Assembly: GCA_031278965.1 (NCBI GenBank)
Contig: JAITJJ010000040.1
Location: 1 to 16,180, forward strand
Length of the DNA stretch: 16,180 nucleotides
Direction of reading: 5' to 3'
Origin: Deferribacteraceae bacterium
Lineage (GTDB): Bacteria; Chrysiogenota; Deferribacteres; Deferribacterales; JAISNW01
Shown here: one piece after another, positions 1-7,345 of the stretch
Numbering within the stretch: the first letter of the stretch is position 1
How the letters are laid out: the number at the start of each line of letters is the position of its first letter
Translations under genes and position numbers: made by a program
The notes under the pieces: model-generated
The model's input: the letters and a program-made list of their open reading frames with translations, nothing else
Told to the model about the DNA's origin: nothing
Databases searched by the model: none

Positions 1-208
1 AATAAAACCATAAAAACCATAATTATAACACCGGGAAAATCCCGTATAATGAAATATTGTCCAAGAGACTTAATTTAGCATGATTTTAAGAGCAAACTTA
101 GTTGTTGTAATCCCATAAAACACCCAAAAATCGTATGCGAATGATAAAACATGCCTTAACTCTGTCAAAAAAACAGGAACAAACGAAATTGTTCAATGAG
201 ATAGTAAA
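1..208. other. Non-coding left edge
   Basis: I see no convincing coding sequence here. The stretch is AT-rich. A small 5-bp hairpin (CGGGA, 3-nt loop, TCCCG) lies at 32-44 and could be the remains of a terminator for a gene to the left, but it has no T-run. The next gene's promoter starts at 209. Confidence 0.5.
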
Positions 209-237
209 TTGACAGTTTTATAACATTTAACTATAAT
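209..237 (+). promoter_or_regulatory. Consensus sigma70 promoter for the carbonic anhydrase-accA-mutL-mmdA operon
   Basis: TTGACA at 209-214 and TATAAT at 232-237 are both perfect matches to consensus, separated by the optimal 17 bp. Transcription should start near 244, which leaves a leader of only about 14 nt, almost all of it the ribosome binding site. No other promoter of this quality is visible before 5478, so it probably drives the whole operon. Confidence 0.85.
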
Positions 238-244
238 ATCTGCA

Positions 245-251
245 AAGGAGG
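245..251 (+). promoter_or_regulatory. Strong ribosome binding site AAGGAGG
   Basis: AAGGAGG lies 6 nt before the ATG at 258 and decides the start. Another ATG at 253 is out of frame and too close to the site. Confidence 0.8.
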
Positions 252-257
252 TATGGG

Positions 258-812
258 ATGGAGCGAATCAATCAAGAATTGCTTAGGGAGCGTCTGCTGA
301 AAGGTCCCATCGCGGGACGGCGAGTTTTTGTAGCCGATAACGCAACTGTTATCGGTGCTGTTCACCTTGGGGACGATACAAGCGTTTGGTTTCAAACGTG
401 TATCAGAGCGGATGTTAATGAAATACATATCGGAAGCGGCAGCAATGTTCAAGACGGTTCAGTTCTGCACGTAGGGTGGAGTTATACCTTGCGCATAGGG
501 GAAAACACCACTGTGGGGCATAACGTAAACCTTCACGGCTGCACGATAGGAAACAACGTTCTTGTGGGGCTCGGCGCGATTGTGCTAGATGGGGCGCTTA
601 TCAGCGACGACACCATAATCGCCGCGGGAAGCGTGGTTGCCCCGCGTAAAACTTTCCCGCCGAAAGTAATGCTTATGGGCTCTCCCGCAAAAGTTGCGCG
701 GGAGCTGAACGATGATGATTTGGAGTTCATACGCTCGCACACAAGCCACTATATCCAGTATAAAGATACATATATATCTCTTAAAGCCAGAGGTTTTAAT
801 GTTAAGTTTTGA
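258..812 (+). CDS. Gamma-class carbonic anhydrase family protein (left-handed beta-helix)
   Basis: This 184-residue protein is predicted to interconvert CO2 and bicarbonate in the cytoplasm as a trimer of left-handed beta-helices. Hexapeptide-type repeats run from about residue 28 to 135 (NATVIGAV, DTSVWF, GSNVQDGSVL, NTTVGHNVNLHGCTIG, NNVLVGLGAIV). Three histidines at 71, 88 and 93 match the zinc ligands of the Cam/CamH/YrdA family, including the VGHN-LHGC signature. The length is typical of the short CamH/YrdA branch. The family also includes proteins without measured activity (YrdA, PaaY, CaiE relatives), so activity is inferred from the intact ligands. It is the first gene of the operon and overlaps accA by 14 nt. 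Being linked to two biotin-dependent carboxyltransferases, supply or capture of bicarbonate/CO2 is a reasonable role. Confidence 0.88.
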   Translation: MERINQELLRERLLKGPIAGRRVFVADNATVIGAVHLGDDTSVWFQTCIRADVNEIHIGSGSNVQDGSVLHVGWSYTLRIGENTTVGHNVNLHGCTIGNNVLVGLGAIVLDGALISDDTIIAAGSVVAPRKTFPPKVMLMGSPAKVARELNDDDLEFIRSHTSHYIQYKDTYISLKARGFNVKF

Positions 813-1767
813 AGCGCCAATACTGGAGTTAGAGACAAAGATTGATGAAATTAAAAAGCTGGATATGCTAAACGACGCCGCCTCTCAAGAGGCCCTTGCG
901 GAGCTTGAAAAAAAGTTGGAAAAGACCAGATCCGAAATCTACAGAAGGCTCACCCCTATCCAGAGAACAGAAGTGGCAAGGCACCCCTCCCGCCCCTATA
1001 CCCTTGATTACGTGAAATATATATTCAAAGATTTTGTGGAGCTGCGGGGGGATCGCTATTTTGCTGACGATCCCGCCATTGTGGGCGGGTTCGCCAAGTT
1101 TGACGGGAATCAAGTGATGATAATAGGGCATCAGAAAGGCCACAACGCCCGCGAAAATGCGCTGCGCAACTTCGGAATGGCGAAACCGGAAGGATACCGC
1201 AAAGCGGTGCGTCTCTTTAAGCTGGCTGAGAAGTTTCGCCGCCCCGTGATAACTTTTGTGGACACCTCCGGAGCCTATCCCGGAGTGGACGCGGAGGAGA
1301 GGGGGCAGGCGGAAGCTATCGCCAAGGCTCTCTTTACTATGTCGCTCTTAAAAACCCCGATCCTTACCGTTATCACCGGGGAAGGCGGCAGCGGCGGAGC
1401 GTTGGGGATCGCCATGGGAAACAAGGTGTTGATGCTTGAAAATGCAGTCTACTCCGTCATAAGCCCGGAAGGGTGTGCCTCAATCCTATGGGGTGCAAAC
1501 AGAGACGATGCGGCAAAATCCAAAGAATATGCGGCAAAGGCGGCGGAGGCTCTTAAAAGCACAGCGGCGGAGCTCTATAAATTAAATGTTATAGATGAAA
1601 TTATAGAAGAACCTCCGGGCGGGGCACACAGTGACCCGATGAAAACCGCCGCCAATGTGGGAAGCGCCATAAGAAAATATCTGCCGGAGCTTATGGCGCT
1701 TTCGCCTGAAGAAGCGGCGGGCAGCAGATATAAAAAGTTCCGTGCTATGGGGGTGTTTGCCTCTTAA
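799..1767 (+). CDS. accA: Acetyl-CoA carboxylase carboxyltransferase subunit alpha
   Basis: AccA forms the carboxyltransferase with AccD and moves the carboxyl group from carboxy-biotin to acetyl-CoA, giving malonyl-CoA for fatty acid synthesis. The 322-residue product matches the usual length (about 320). The N-terminus MLSFEAPILELETKI is typical of the family. The oxyanion/acyl-CoA site region GEGGSGGALGIAMGN (from about residue 194) and the VISPEGCASILW segment are classic AccA. I start it at ATG 799, preceded by AGAGG at 789-793; a longer reading from 712 would add 29 residues unlike AccA. The start lies inside the end of the carbonic anhydrase gene (14-nt overlap), so the two are probably translationally coupled. 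No accD, accB or accC is present in the window. Confidence 0.96.
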   Translation: MLSFEAPILELETKIDEIKKLDMLNDAASQEALAELEKKLEKTRSEIYRRLTPIQRTEVARHPSRPYTLDYVKYIFKDFVELRGDRYFADDPAIVGGFAKFDGNQVMIIGHQKGHNARENALRNFGMAKPEGYRKAVRLFKLAEKFRRPVITFVDTSGAYPGVDAEERGQAEAIAKALFTMSLLKTPILTVITGEGGSGGALGIAMGNKVLMLENAVYSVISPEGCASILWGANRDDAAKSKEYAAKAAEALKSTAAELYKLNVIDEIIEEPPGGAHSDPMKTAANVGSAIRKYLPELMALSPEEAAGSRYKKFRAMGVFAS

Positions 1768-3540
1768 ATGGGAGAAAACAATACGGAGATTTACCTTTTA
1801 AACAGTATTACCGCGGCGAAAATAGCTGCGGGCGAAGTGGTGGAACGTCCTTTAAACGTAGTTAAAGAGCTCCTTGAAAACTCTCTGGATGCCGGAGCGG
1901 AAAAGATCACCTTAGAAGTCAATAAGGGCGGCTTTGAGCTTATCCGCGTCACCGATGACGGGAAAGGGATATTATACGACGATCTTCCGCTGACGGTGGA
2001 ACGGTTTGCCACAAGCAAAGCGCGAAGCGTTGAGGATGTTTATAACATCTCTACCTTTGGTTTTCGCGGAGAGGCGCTTTTCGCCACAGGCGCCGTATCC
2101 CGCCTTACCATCCGCTCCAAGCGGGAAGGGGATAAGGGCGGAGAGCTCTTTTCAGAATTCGGAGAAATAAAGCATATCCTCGAATCCCCCATATCAAAAG
2201 GAACACAGGTAACGGTTGAAGACCTTTTCGCCAACGTTTCCGTCCGCAAGGCTTTTCAGAAGAGCGAGCGCGGGAGTTTATCGGAAATAGCAAAGTTTAT
2301 AAAACAGTTTGCTCTGGCAAACTATAATGCGGAGATCGTCTTCATAGGCGACGGCGAGGAGATATTTCGGGTTTATCCAAAAAGCTCCATGCTTGATATC
2401 GCCGTTAAAGTTTTTGGAGAAAGCCGTTTGATCTACAGCCTCAGTTCTTTCCAGAACACACGGATAGCAGTTTGCATTTCAAACCCTATGATTCAGCGGA
2501 AGCGGCGCGACAGCATCTTTATCGGAGTAAACGGGCGGGTTATACGGGATCAGCCGCTTATTCAAGCTGTAATTCAAGGCTATTTCCGCATGATGCCTGC
2601 CGGCAGCTACCCTATGGCGGCGGCGGACATACGCATAGAACCGGCCGCTTTAGACGCCAATATCCACCCCGCAAAGCTGGAAGTCCGTTTCCGCTCGGCG
2701 GAAGCTCTTTTCGGACAGTTAAAGATAAGCGTTGAGGACGCGCTTAAAAAGTTTAATACCGGAACTTTCCCCGCACTTCAAAGCGATATAGATTCATTCG
2801 TATCCCGCGTTTCATTCTCCGATAATAAGAGCGCCTATAACCCCCCTACCCGCCCCATACCGGGAGCGGACGCCTTTACGGGAAGAAACTTCGCTCCGAT
2901 AAAACGGTCTTTCGGCGTGAAGGCGAAAGCCGCCCCCGCGCCCATAATTCAAGCTTTGGGAGAGGAGAAGGAAGCGGAGGAAACGGCGGCGATAAAAGTT
3001 ATAGCGCAGCTTGCAAATATGTATATAGTTTGCGAAACAGCAGAGGGCGGGCTTATAATCATTGATCAGCACGTAGCCCACGAGAGGGTGTTATATGAAA
3101 GATACCGCGCGGGCACGGCGCAAAACGCTTCCGTAAATCTATTGGAACCGATTGTATTAAACTTCTCTTCGGAAGAGAAAGAATATTTGTTGGCAAAAGC
3201 GGTGGAGTTTTCACGTTTCGGATATTTTTATGAGCTTTTCGGCACTGCTTTAAGACTTACTGGGGTGCCTGCGGAACTCTTAAAAAAAGATGCGGAACGG
3301 GAGTTTACAACGCTGGTGCATGAGGCTATGGAAAATATCCGCTCCAAAGCCGCAGACGGCGCCATAGTCAGCCTATCTTGCCATAACGCCGTAAAGGCGG
3401 GGGATCCCCTCTCCGTATGGGAGATGGAAAAACTTGTTTCCGACCTTTTTAATGCGGAAAACCCGTATACCTGCCCCCATGGCAGACCGATTATTTTTGA
3501 AATGTCCCGTGAAGAACTTGCAAAAAAGTTCCATAGATAA
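1768..3540 (+). CDS. mutL: DNA mismatch repair protein MutL, endonuclease type
   Basis: MutL links mismatch recognition by MutS to strand incision. The N-terminal GHKL ATPase has all its motifs: ELLENSLDAGA (about residues 35-45), DDGKGI, ATSKA and GFRGEAL. A variable proline-rich linker (about 340-395) leads to the C-terminal dimerisation domain. That domain carries the metal-dependent nicking site: DQHVAHERVLYE (from residue 433; the usual motif is DQHA-x2-E-x4-E, here with Val for Ala), SCHNAVKAG (Cys 538) and CPHGRP (from 569). This is the MutL form of bacteria that lack MutH. At 590 residues it is normal. The ATG follows the accA stop codon with no gap and no clear Shine-Dalgarno sequence, so translation is probably coupled to accA. 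Its place between two carboxyltransferase genes has no obvious functional meaning. Confidence 0.96.
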   Translation: MGENNTEIYLLNSITAAKIAAGEVVERPLNVVKELLENSLDAGAEKITLEVNKGGFELIRVTDDGKGILYDDLPLTVERFATSKARSVEDVYNISTFGFRGEALFATGAVSRLTIRSKREGDKGGELFSEFGEIKHILESPISKGTQVTVEDLFANVSVRKAFQKSERGSLSEIAKFIKQFALANYNAEIVFIGDGEEIFRVYPKSSMLDIAVKVFGESRLIYSLSSFQNTRIAVCISNPMIQRKRRDSIFIGVNGRVIRDQPLIQAVIQGYFRMMPAGSYPMAAADIRIEPAALDANIHPAKLEVRFRSAEALFGQLKISVEDALKKFNTGTFPALQSDIDSFVSRVSFSDNKSAYNPPTRPIPGADAFTGRNFAPIKRSFGVKAKAAPAPIIQALGEEKEAEETAAIKVIAQLANMYIVCETAEGGLIIIDQHVAHERVLYERYRAGTAQNASVNLLEPIVLNFSSEEKEYLLAKAVEFSRFGYFYELFGTALRLTGVPAELLKKDAEREFTTLVHEAMENIRSKAADGAIVSLSCHNAVKAGDPLSVWEMEKLVSDLFNAENPYTCPHGRPIIFEMSREELAKKFHR

Positions 3541-3569
3541 TATTATCTCCCATTGCTTGAGGTAAAATC

Positions 3570-5123
3570 ATGAGTATGTATGAATTGATAGACGAGCTTT
3601 TAAGCCGCCGTGAAAAACTGAAGTTAGGCGGCGGAAAGGATAAAATAGCAAAGCTCCATGCCAAAGGGCTCCTCACCGCCCGAGAGCGCATTGATGCTTT
3701 GTGCGATTACGGCACCTTTCAGGAAACAAATCTCTTTGTGAAGCACCGTTGCTCCAATTTTGATATGAAAGACAAGGAAGTCCCCGCCGAAGGGGTGGTG
3801 ACGGGCTACGGTCTTGTGGAAGGCAGACCCGTATATATCGGAAGTCAGGATTTTACCGCCCTTGCGGGAACGGTCGGCGAGGAAGGGGCGCGTAAGGTTT
3901 GCGAAGTTATGGACGGAGCGATGAAAGCGGGGGTTCCCTTTGTTTTCATTAACGACAGCGGCGGGGCGCGTATTCAGGAAGGGGTGGACGCCCTTTCGGG
4001 ATACGGTCAGATCTTTTACCGCAATGTTTTAATGAGCGGGCTTGTCCCCCAGATAAGCGTTATAGCCGGAGCTTGCGCGGGCGGGGCAGCATATTCCCCT
4101 GCCCTTACGGACTTTATCATATTGGTAAGGGATCAGGGGCAGATGTATATTACCGGACCGAAGATAATAAAAGAAGTCATAGGAGAGGATATTTCTGCTG
4201 AAGAGTTAGGCGGTTCCAATGCCCATGCGGAGCGCTCCGGAGTTATCCACTTTGAGGCGGATTCCGGAGAGCAGGCTATGGGGATAGCCAGAAAGCTCCT
4301 CTCTTTCCTCCCTTCCAATAATACCGAAGAACCTCCGATAAAATACAGCGACAGGAAAGAGGTGCTGGAACCTGATCCGCTTTTAAACGATGTTATCCCC
4401 GGCAATCCGAGACAGCCCTATGATATGCGCAGCGTTATATTCAGGGTTTTGGATCGAGAGGATTTTCTTGAGGTGCGCGCCCGCTTTGCCCCCAACATAA
4501 TTGTGGGTTTTGGGCGCATAAACGGCAGAACGGCAGGAATAGTCGCCAATCAACCTATGGTAAAAGGAGGGGTGCTTGATATAAATTCCTCCGATAAGGC
4601 TGCTGGATTTATCCGCTTTTGCGATGCCTTTAATGTGCCTGTGGTAACCTTTGTGGATGTGCCCGGCTTCCTGCCGGGGAAAGAACAGGAGTTCGGCGGG
4701 ATCATACGCCACGGTGCAAAGATGATCTTTGCCTATTCCGCCTCCACCATACCAAAGATAACGATCATTGTCCGCAAAGCATACGGCGGAGCATACCTTG
4801 CCATGTGCGGAAGGGATATGGGGGCGGATCGGGTGGCGGCTTGGCCATCTGCGGAGATTGCGGTTATGGGGGCGGAAGGGGCGGTAGCCCTCCTGTATTC
4901 AAAGCAGCTTAAAGAATCAAGCGATCGCAAGAAAGAGGCGGCAACCCTTGCTGACGAGTATAAAAGGCAGTTTTCCTCCCCATATAATGCGGCTGCCCGC
5001 GGGTATATCCATAATATAATTGAACCTGCGGAAACAAAATCATATATTGCGGTCAATCTGGAACTCCTCGCTTCCAAAAGGGAGAACCGCCCGATGAAAA
5101 AACACGGGCTTATGCCGTTATAA
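3570..5123 (+). CDS. mmdA: Acyl-CoA carboxyltransferase subunit, MmdA/PccB type (probable methylmalonyl-CoA decarboxylase alpha)
   Basis: A 517-residue biotin-dependent carboxyltransferase with fused N and C crotonase-fold halves, the usual size for MmdA and PccB (about 510-520). In the N half are INDSGGARIQEG (about 128-138) and GACAGGAAYSPALTDF (about 167-182), the CoA- and oxyanion-binding loops, then ELGGSNAHAERSGV. In the C half are FVDVPGFLPGKEQEFGG (about 361-377) and the second oxyanion segment RKAYGGAYLAM. Sequence alone does not separate propionyl-CoA carboxylase beta from the methylmalonyl-CoA decarboxylase alpha subunit. The next gene, an OadG-like membrane subunit, favours the Na+-pumping decarboxylase; mmdA followed by mmdD is the order in Veillonella and Propionigenium. 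The expected biotin carrier and beta (Na+ channel) genes do not follow. The start ATG has GAGG at 3559-3562, 7 nt upstream. Confidence 0.9.
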   Translation: MSMYELIDELLSRREKLKLGGGKDKIAKLHAKGLLTARERIDALCDYGTFQETNLFVKHRCSNFDMKDKEVPAEGVVTGYGLVEGRPVYIGSQDFTALAGTVGEEGARKVCEVMDGAMKAGVPFVFINDSGGARIQEGVDALSGYGQIFYRNVLMSGLVPQISVIAGACAGGAAYSPALTDFIILVRDQGQMYITGPKIIKEVIGEDISAEELGGSNAHAERSGVIHFEADSGEQAMGIARKLLSFLPSNNTEEPPIKYSDRKEVLEPDPLLNDVIPGNPRQPYDMRSVIFRVLDREDFLEVRARFAPNIIVGFGRINGRTAGIVANQPMVKGGVLDINSSDKAAGFIRFCDAFNVPVVTFVDVPGFLPGKEQEFGGIIRHGAKMIFAYSASTIPKITIIVRKAYGGAYLAMCGRDMGADRVAAWPSAEIAVMGAEGAVALLYSKQLKESSDRKKEAATLADEYKRQFSSPYNAAARGYIHNIIEPAETKSYIAVNLELLASKRENRPMKKHGLMPL

Positions 5124-5133
5124 CGGAGGAGCT

Positions 5134-5478
5134 ATGACAGAAAAAACAGTTGCGGATATTGCCTCCGTATCGGATGCCTTTTCCTTTGCGGCGGTGGGGA
5201 TAGGGATAGATTTTCTTGTTCTTTTAATAGTCTTTCTCAGCGTGCTCTTGATTGCAAAGCTGGAGCATTTCATATTAAAATACCGTATCCCGCTTCCCAC
5301 TGAAACCCCGATTGTTTCCGTTGATAAGATTGATCCGATGATTGTGGCGGCGATAACCGCCGCGGTATACGAGTATAACCATAGCCTGCAGGTGAAATCC
5401 GTTTATATGATAGGGCACGACGCGCGGCATCCAGAAGGGTGGGGAACTCGCGGCACCTCTAAATCCAGATACAGGTAG
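5134..5478 (+). CDS. OadG/MmdD-like small membrane subunit of a sodium-pumping decarboxylase
   Basis: This 114-residue protein has one strong transmembrane segment near the N-terminus (about residues 16-43), then a short charged stretch and a helix, DPMIVAAITAAVYEYN, which is the recurring feature after the membrane anchor in gamma/delta subunits of oxaloacetate, methylmalonyl-CoA and glutaconyl-CoA decarboxylases (OadG family). The tail ends in a tryptophan followed by basic residues (GWGTRGTSKSRYR), also family-like. Such subunits hold the carboxyltransferase to the membrane-embedded beta subunit. A strong site GGAGG at 5125-5129 precedes the ATG, 10 bp after the stop of the carboxyltransferase. 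It is the last gene of the operon and faces a convergent gene. Confidence 0.75.
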   Translation: MTEKTVADIASVSDAFSFAAVGIGIDFLVLLIVFLSVLLIAKLEHFILKYRIPLPTETPIVSVDKIDPMIVAAITAAVYEYNHSLQVKSVYMIGHDARHPEGWGTRGTSKSRYR

Positions 5479-5629
5479 GCGCTTGGGAAGAATATAAAAT
5501 ACGGGATTTTTTCTTGAGCGGCAACCTTTTATCACGCAAACACGTTGCTATTATTCTCTACTGATACTAACACCTTTTGCTTATGAGGCGGAGGGTCCGG
5601 TTTTGGTTCTTTAAAATTACAGGCGGCTT
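5479..5629. other. Convergent intergenic gap with a weak hairpin
   Basis: The operon from the left and the minus-strand lipoprotein gene from the right end here. An imperfect 13-bp stem with several G-T pairs (5480-5492 against 5508-5520) could act as a terminator, but its T-rich arm is inside the stem and no T-run follows. I see no better terminator. Confidence 0.3.
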
Positions 5630-6280
5630 TTACCTGCACTGCACGATACTGATATTGTCAAAAAACCATTCCACCTGTTTTATCATATCTTCCGTATACC
5701 GCTTTCCTGTTTTGGACTTCTGCCACTCTGACAGAGAGAAGTGGCGAGCATAAGTTCCCCTCTGCACAAGGCGGTCGGCTGTGATGAATACTCCCGCGGC
5801 AAACGCCCTTGCGTCCTGCTCGCCTACGGGGCGTTCAACGGTGCCCTCCCCTACTATTCCTCGCAAATATATATCCCCATCTATCGGAATAAGCATAATC
5901 ACCCCTTCACGGCTGTTCTCATCTGAAAGAGGCATCTTATAGATAACACCCTCTTTCTCCGCAAGGGGGTGCGTCCAAACAGGGAGCTTTACTTCCGTTA
6001 CCGCGCTTGAGTTGTCCGGCGGCGGTAAAACAAAACGGTTCTTTGTTATCTTATAGCTGTAATGGCTAAGGGCGGGAATGGAGATAAAATATTCAACCGT
6101 CTCTTCATACTCATCTGAGGATGTATCAATATATTCCAGAGCGGGCACTTCAGGGAAAACGACTCTGACACACGGATAATACCCGTCTGTGAAGGTGTTT
6201 ATGGAGAGTTCCGGTTCCGGAATCCCGGAGCACCCGATTAAAAGAGAAAAAATTATAAAAACAGCCGCATATCTAACCAT
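5630..6280 (-). CDS. Predicted lipoprotein of unknown function
   Basis: The product has 216 residues. A hydrophobic signal segment MVRYAAVFIIFSLLIGC ends in a clear lipobox (LIGC, Cys 17), so it should be lipid-anchored in the envelope. The mature part is rich in beta-type alternation, with a proline-rich loop (VLPPPDN) and a segment VIMLIPIDGDIYLRGIVGEG. The C-terminus is helical and charged (SEWQKSKTGKRYTEDMIKQVEWFF). I do not recognise the family. It lies downstream of the TonB-like gene on the same strand, 130 bp away, which is long enough for its own promoter. There is no Shine-Dalgarno sequence before the ATG; an extended -10 element sits 6 nt upstream instead, so the message may be leaderless. 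No cysteine pairs or catalytic motif stand out. Confidence 0.75.
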   Translation of the reverse strand: MVRYAAVFIIFSLLIGCSGIPEPELSINTFTDGYYPCVRVVFPEVPALEYIDTSSDEYEETVEYFISIPALSHYSYKITKNRFVLPPPDNSSAVTEVKLPVWTHPLAEKEGVIYKMPLSDENSREGVIMLIPIDGDIYLRGIVGEGTVERPVGEQDARAFAAGVFITADRLVQRGTYARHFSLSEWQKSKTGKRYTEDMIKQVEWFFDNISIVQCR

Positions 6281-6286
6281 GAACTT

Positions 6287-6295
6287 ATACTAGCA
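6287..6295 (-). promoter_or_regulatory. Extended -10 promoter element for the lipoprotein gene
   Basis: On the minus strand, TGC-TAGTAT fits the extended -10 pattern (TGN then a TATAAT-like hexamer; hexamer at 6292-6287). A TTGATG further upstream (6318-6313) is spaced 20 bp away, too far for a normal -35. Transcription starting 7 nt after the hexamer would begin at position 6280, the A of the ATG. Confidence 0.4.
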
Positions 6296-6410
6296 CTATG
6301 TGAAAAAAATATCATCAAACTTTTTAAAATTTTCTGAGAGAATATTTATCAGAGGATTCTTATAAAAAAATGATGGCAAATTGCAGTAAAAACTACGGAA
6401 AAGCATAGCT
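6296..6410. other. AT-rich gap between the TonB-like gene and the lipoprotein gene
   Basis: About 115 bp with no coding potential on either strand that I can support and no hairpin terminator after the TonB-like stop codon. Read-through from the TonB-like gene into the lipoprotein gene is therefore possible. Confidence 0.3.
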
Positions 6411-7232
6411 TCAAAATAACCTATACATCCCGTTTAGAGAATATATAAAATATCCGTTGACATGCATCATATTAAGCTCGCTCCACTCTGGAAGCGGCAC
6501 GGCGTCCATACTCCTCAACGCCCTTATCGCCTCTCGGTCCAGAGCAGGATAGCCGCTTGATTCAAGGAGTATTACATTTGTAATTCTCCCTTCCCTAGTT
6601 ATAGAAAAGTTTATCCGCACTATCCCCGCCTCTCCCCTTCTTGCGGCATCGGCGGGATATTTCCACTGTCGGTACAGAGAGCGGGCAAAGGCGTAAAAAT
6701 ATGCCTCGTACTTAAAAGACATTTTATTAAAAGAAACAGAATCCTCGCCCGGAACCTTCTCTTGATTGCGGAGATAATCCCGCGTTATATCCGGGATATC
6801 CCTATCGGGACCCATTCGTTCTTTAAGCTCTTCCTGCCCCGCCAAAAATTCATCAACGCTCATAGGAGCGGGCGGTCTGTCGGGATCGGGTATTTGGGGA
6901 GTTATAACGGATCTTACGTGCGATTCCGGTTGAAGTGCGCTTTCCTCAGGGAGAGGGGGAGTTTCAGGAGGAGCTTTAACCCTGGTTTCCGCCGGAGCAG
7001 GGCGGGTTGGGGCAACCTGCGCCGGGGACGGGCTTTTTATTGGCGCTACGGCGGGCTTGGGAGGCACAGGTTCAGATATCTGCGGAGCGGGGGCAGTTTG
7101 CGGCAACGCGGGTTTGCTCACCCTTGCCACCTCAATCGGGGTAATGCTTTTTTGTGAAGGGGGCGCAAGATGAATAAGCAAAAGTAAAATATGACATGCC
7201 AGAGAGAATAATAAGAAGCTACCGATCCGCAT
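6411..7232 (-). CDS. TonB-like energy-transducing protein
   Basis: The 273-residue protein has the three-part plan of TonB: an N-terminal inner-membrane anchor (MRIGSFLLFSLACHILLLLIHL, about residues 4-22), a long proline/alanine-rich periplasmic spacer (about 30-130), and a C-terminal TonB domain (about 180-268). The last contains YRQWKYPADAARRGEAGIVRINFSITREGRITNVILLESSGYPALDREAIRAL, cited here in part as QWKYP, GIVRINFSI and SSGYPALDREA. TonB couples the ExbB/ExbD proton motor to outer-membrane receptors; no exbB, exbD or receptor gene is here, so the partner is unknown. I start at ATG 7232. A longer reading to 7394 would run into the tmRNA gene and put charged sequence before the membrane anchor. 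No Shine-Dalgarno sequence is present; see the promoter entry. Confidence 0.85.
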   Translation of the reverse strand: MRIGSFLLFSLACHILLLLIHLAPPSQKSITPIEVARVSKPALPQTAPAPQISEPVPPKPAVAPIKSPSPAQVAPTRPAPAETRVKAPPETPPLPEESALQPESHVRSVITPQIPDPDRPPAPMSVDEFLAGQEELKERMGPDRDIPDITRDYLRNQEKVPGEDSVSFNKMSFKYEAYFYAFARSLYRQWKYPADAARRGEAGIVRINFSITREGRITNVILLESSGYPALDREAIRALRSMDAVPLPEWSELNMMHVNGYFIYSLNGMYRLF

Positions 7233-7238
7233 AGCGGC

Positions 7239-7267
7239 ATTATTAGATATTTCCCGAATATAGTAAA
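7239..7267 (-). promoter_or_regulatory. Possible promoter placing the TonB-like transcript start at its ATG
   Basis: On the minus strand TTTACT (7267-7262, 4 of 6 to TTGACA) and AATAAT (7244-7239, 5 of 6 to TATAAT) are 17 bp apart. A start 7 nt after the -10 falls on 7232, the A of the start codon. This would make a leaderless message, in keeping with the missing Shine-Dalgarno sequence. Confidence 0.4.
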
Positions 7268-7333
7268 GAAAATTTTGAGCTTGGCGGGATTTCTTGAATC
7301 CCCCTTGCTTTTTTTTGAAAAAAAATATATACT

Positions 7334-7339
7334 TATTAT
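7334..7339 (+). promoter_or_regulatory. -10 element of the tmRNA promoter
   Basis: TATTAT lies exactly 7 nt before the first base of mature tmRNA (7346). No good -35 is seen at normal spacing; the upstream DNA is a T-run and an A-run that could act as an UP-like or curved element. Confidence 0.45.
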
Positions 7340-7345
7340 ATTGCA

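Noticed and set aside
712..798. Longer start for accA
   Set aside because: The added 29 residues do not look like AccA, the reading lies inside the carbonic anhydrase gene, and ATG 799 has a ribosome site and the family N-terminus.
3570..5123. Calling the carboxyltransferase AccD
   Set aside because: AccD is about 300 residues with an N-terminal zinc finger; this protein is 517 residues, lacks the cysteines and carries both halves of the PccB/MmdA fold.
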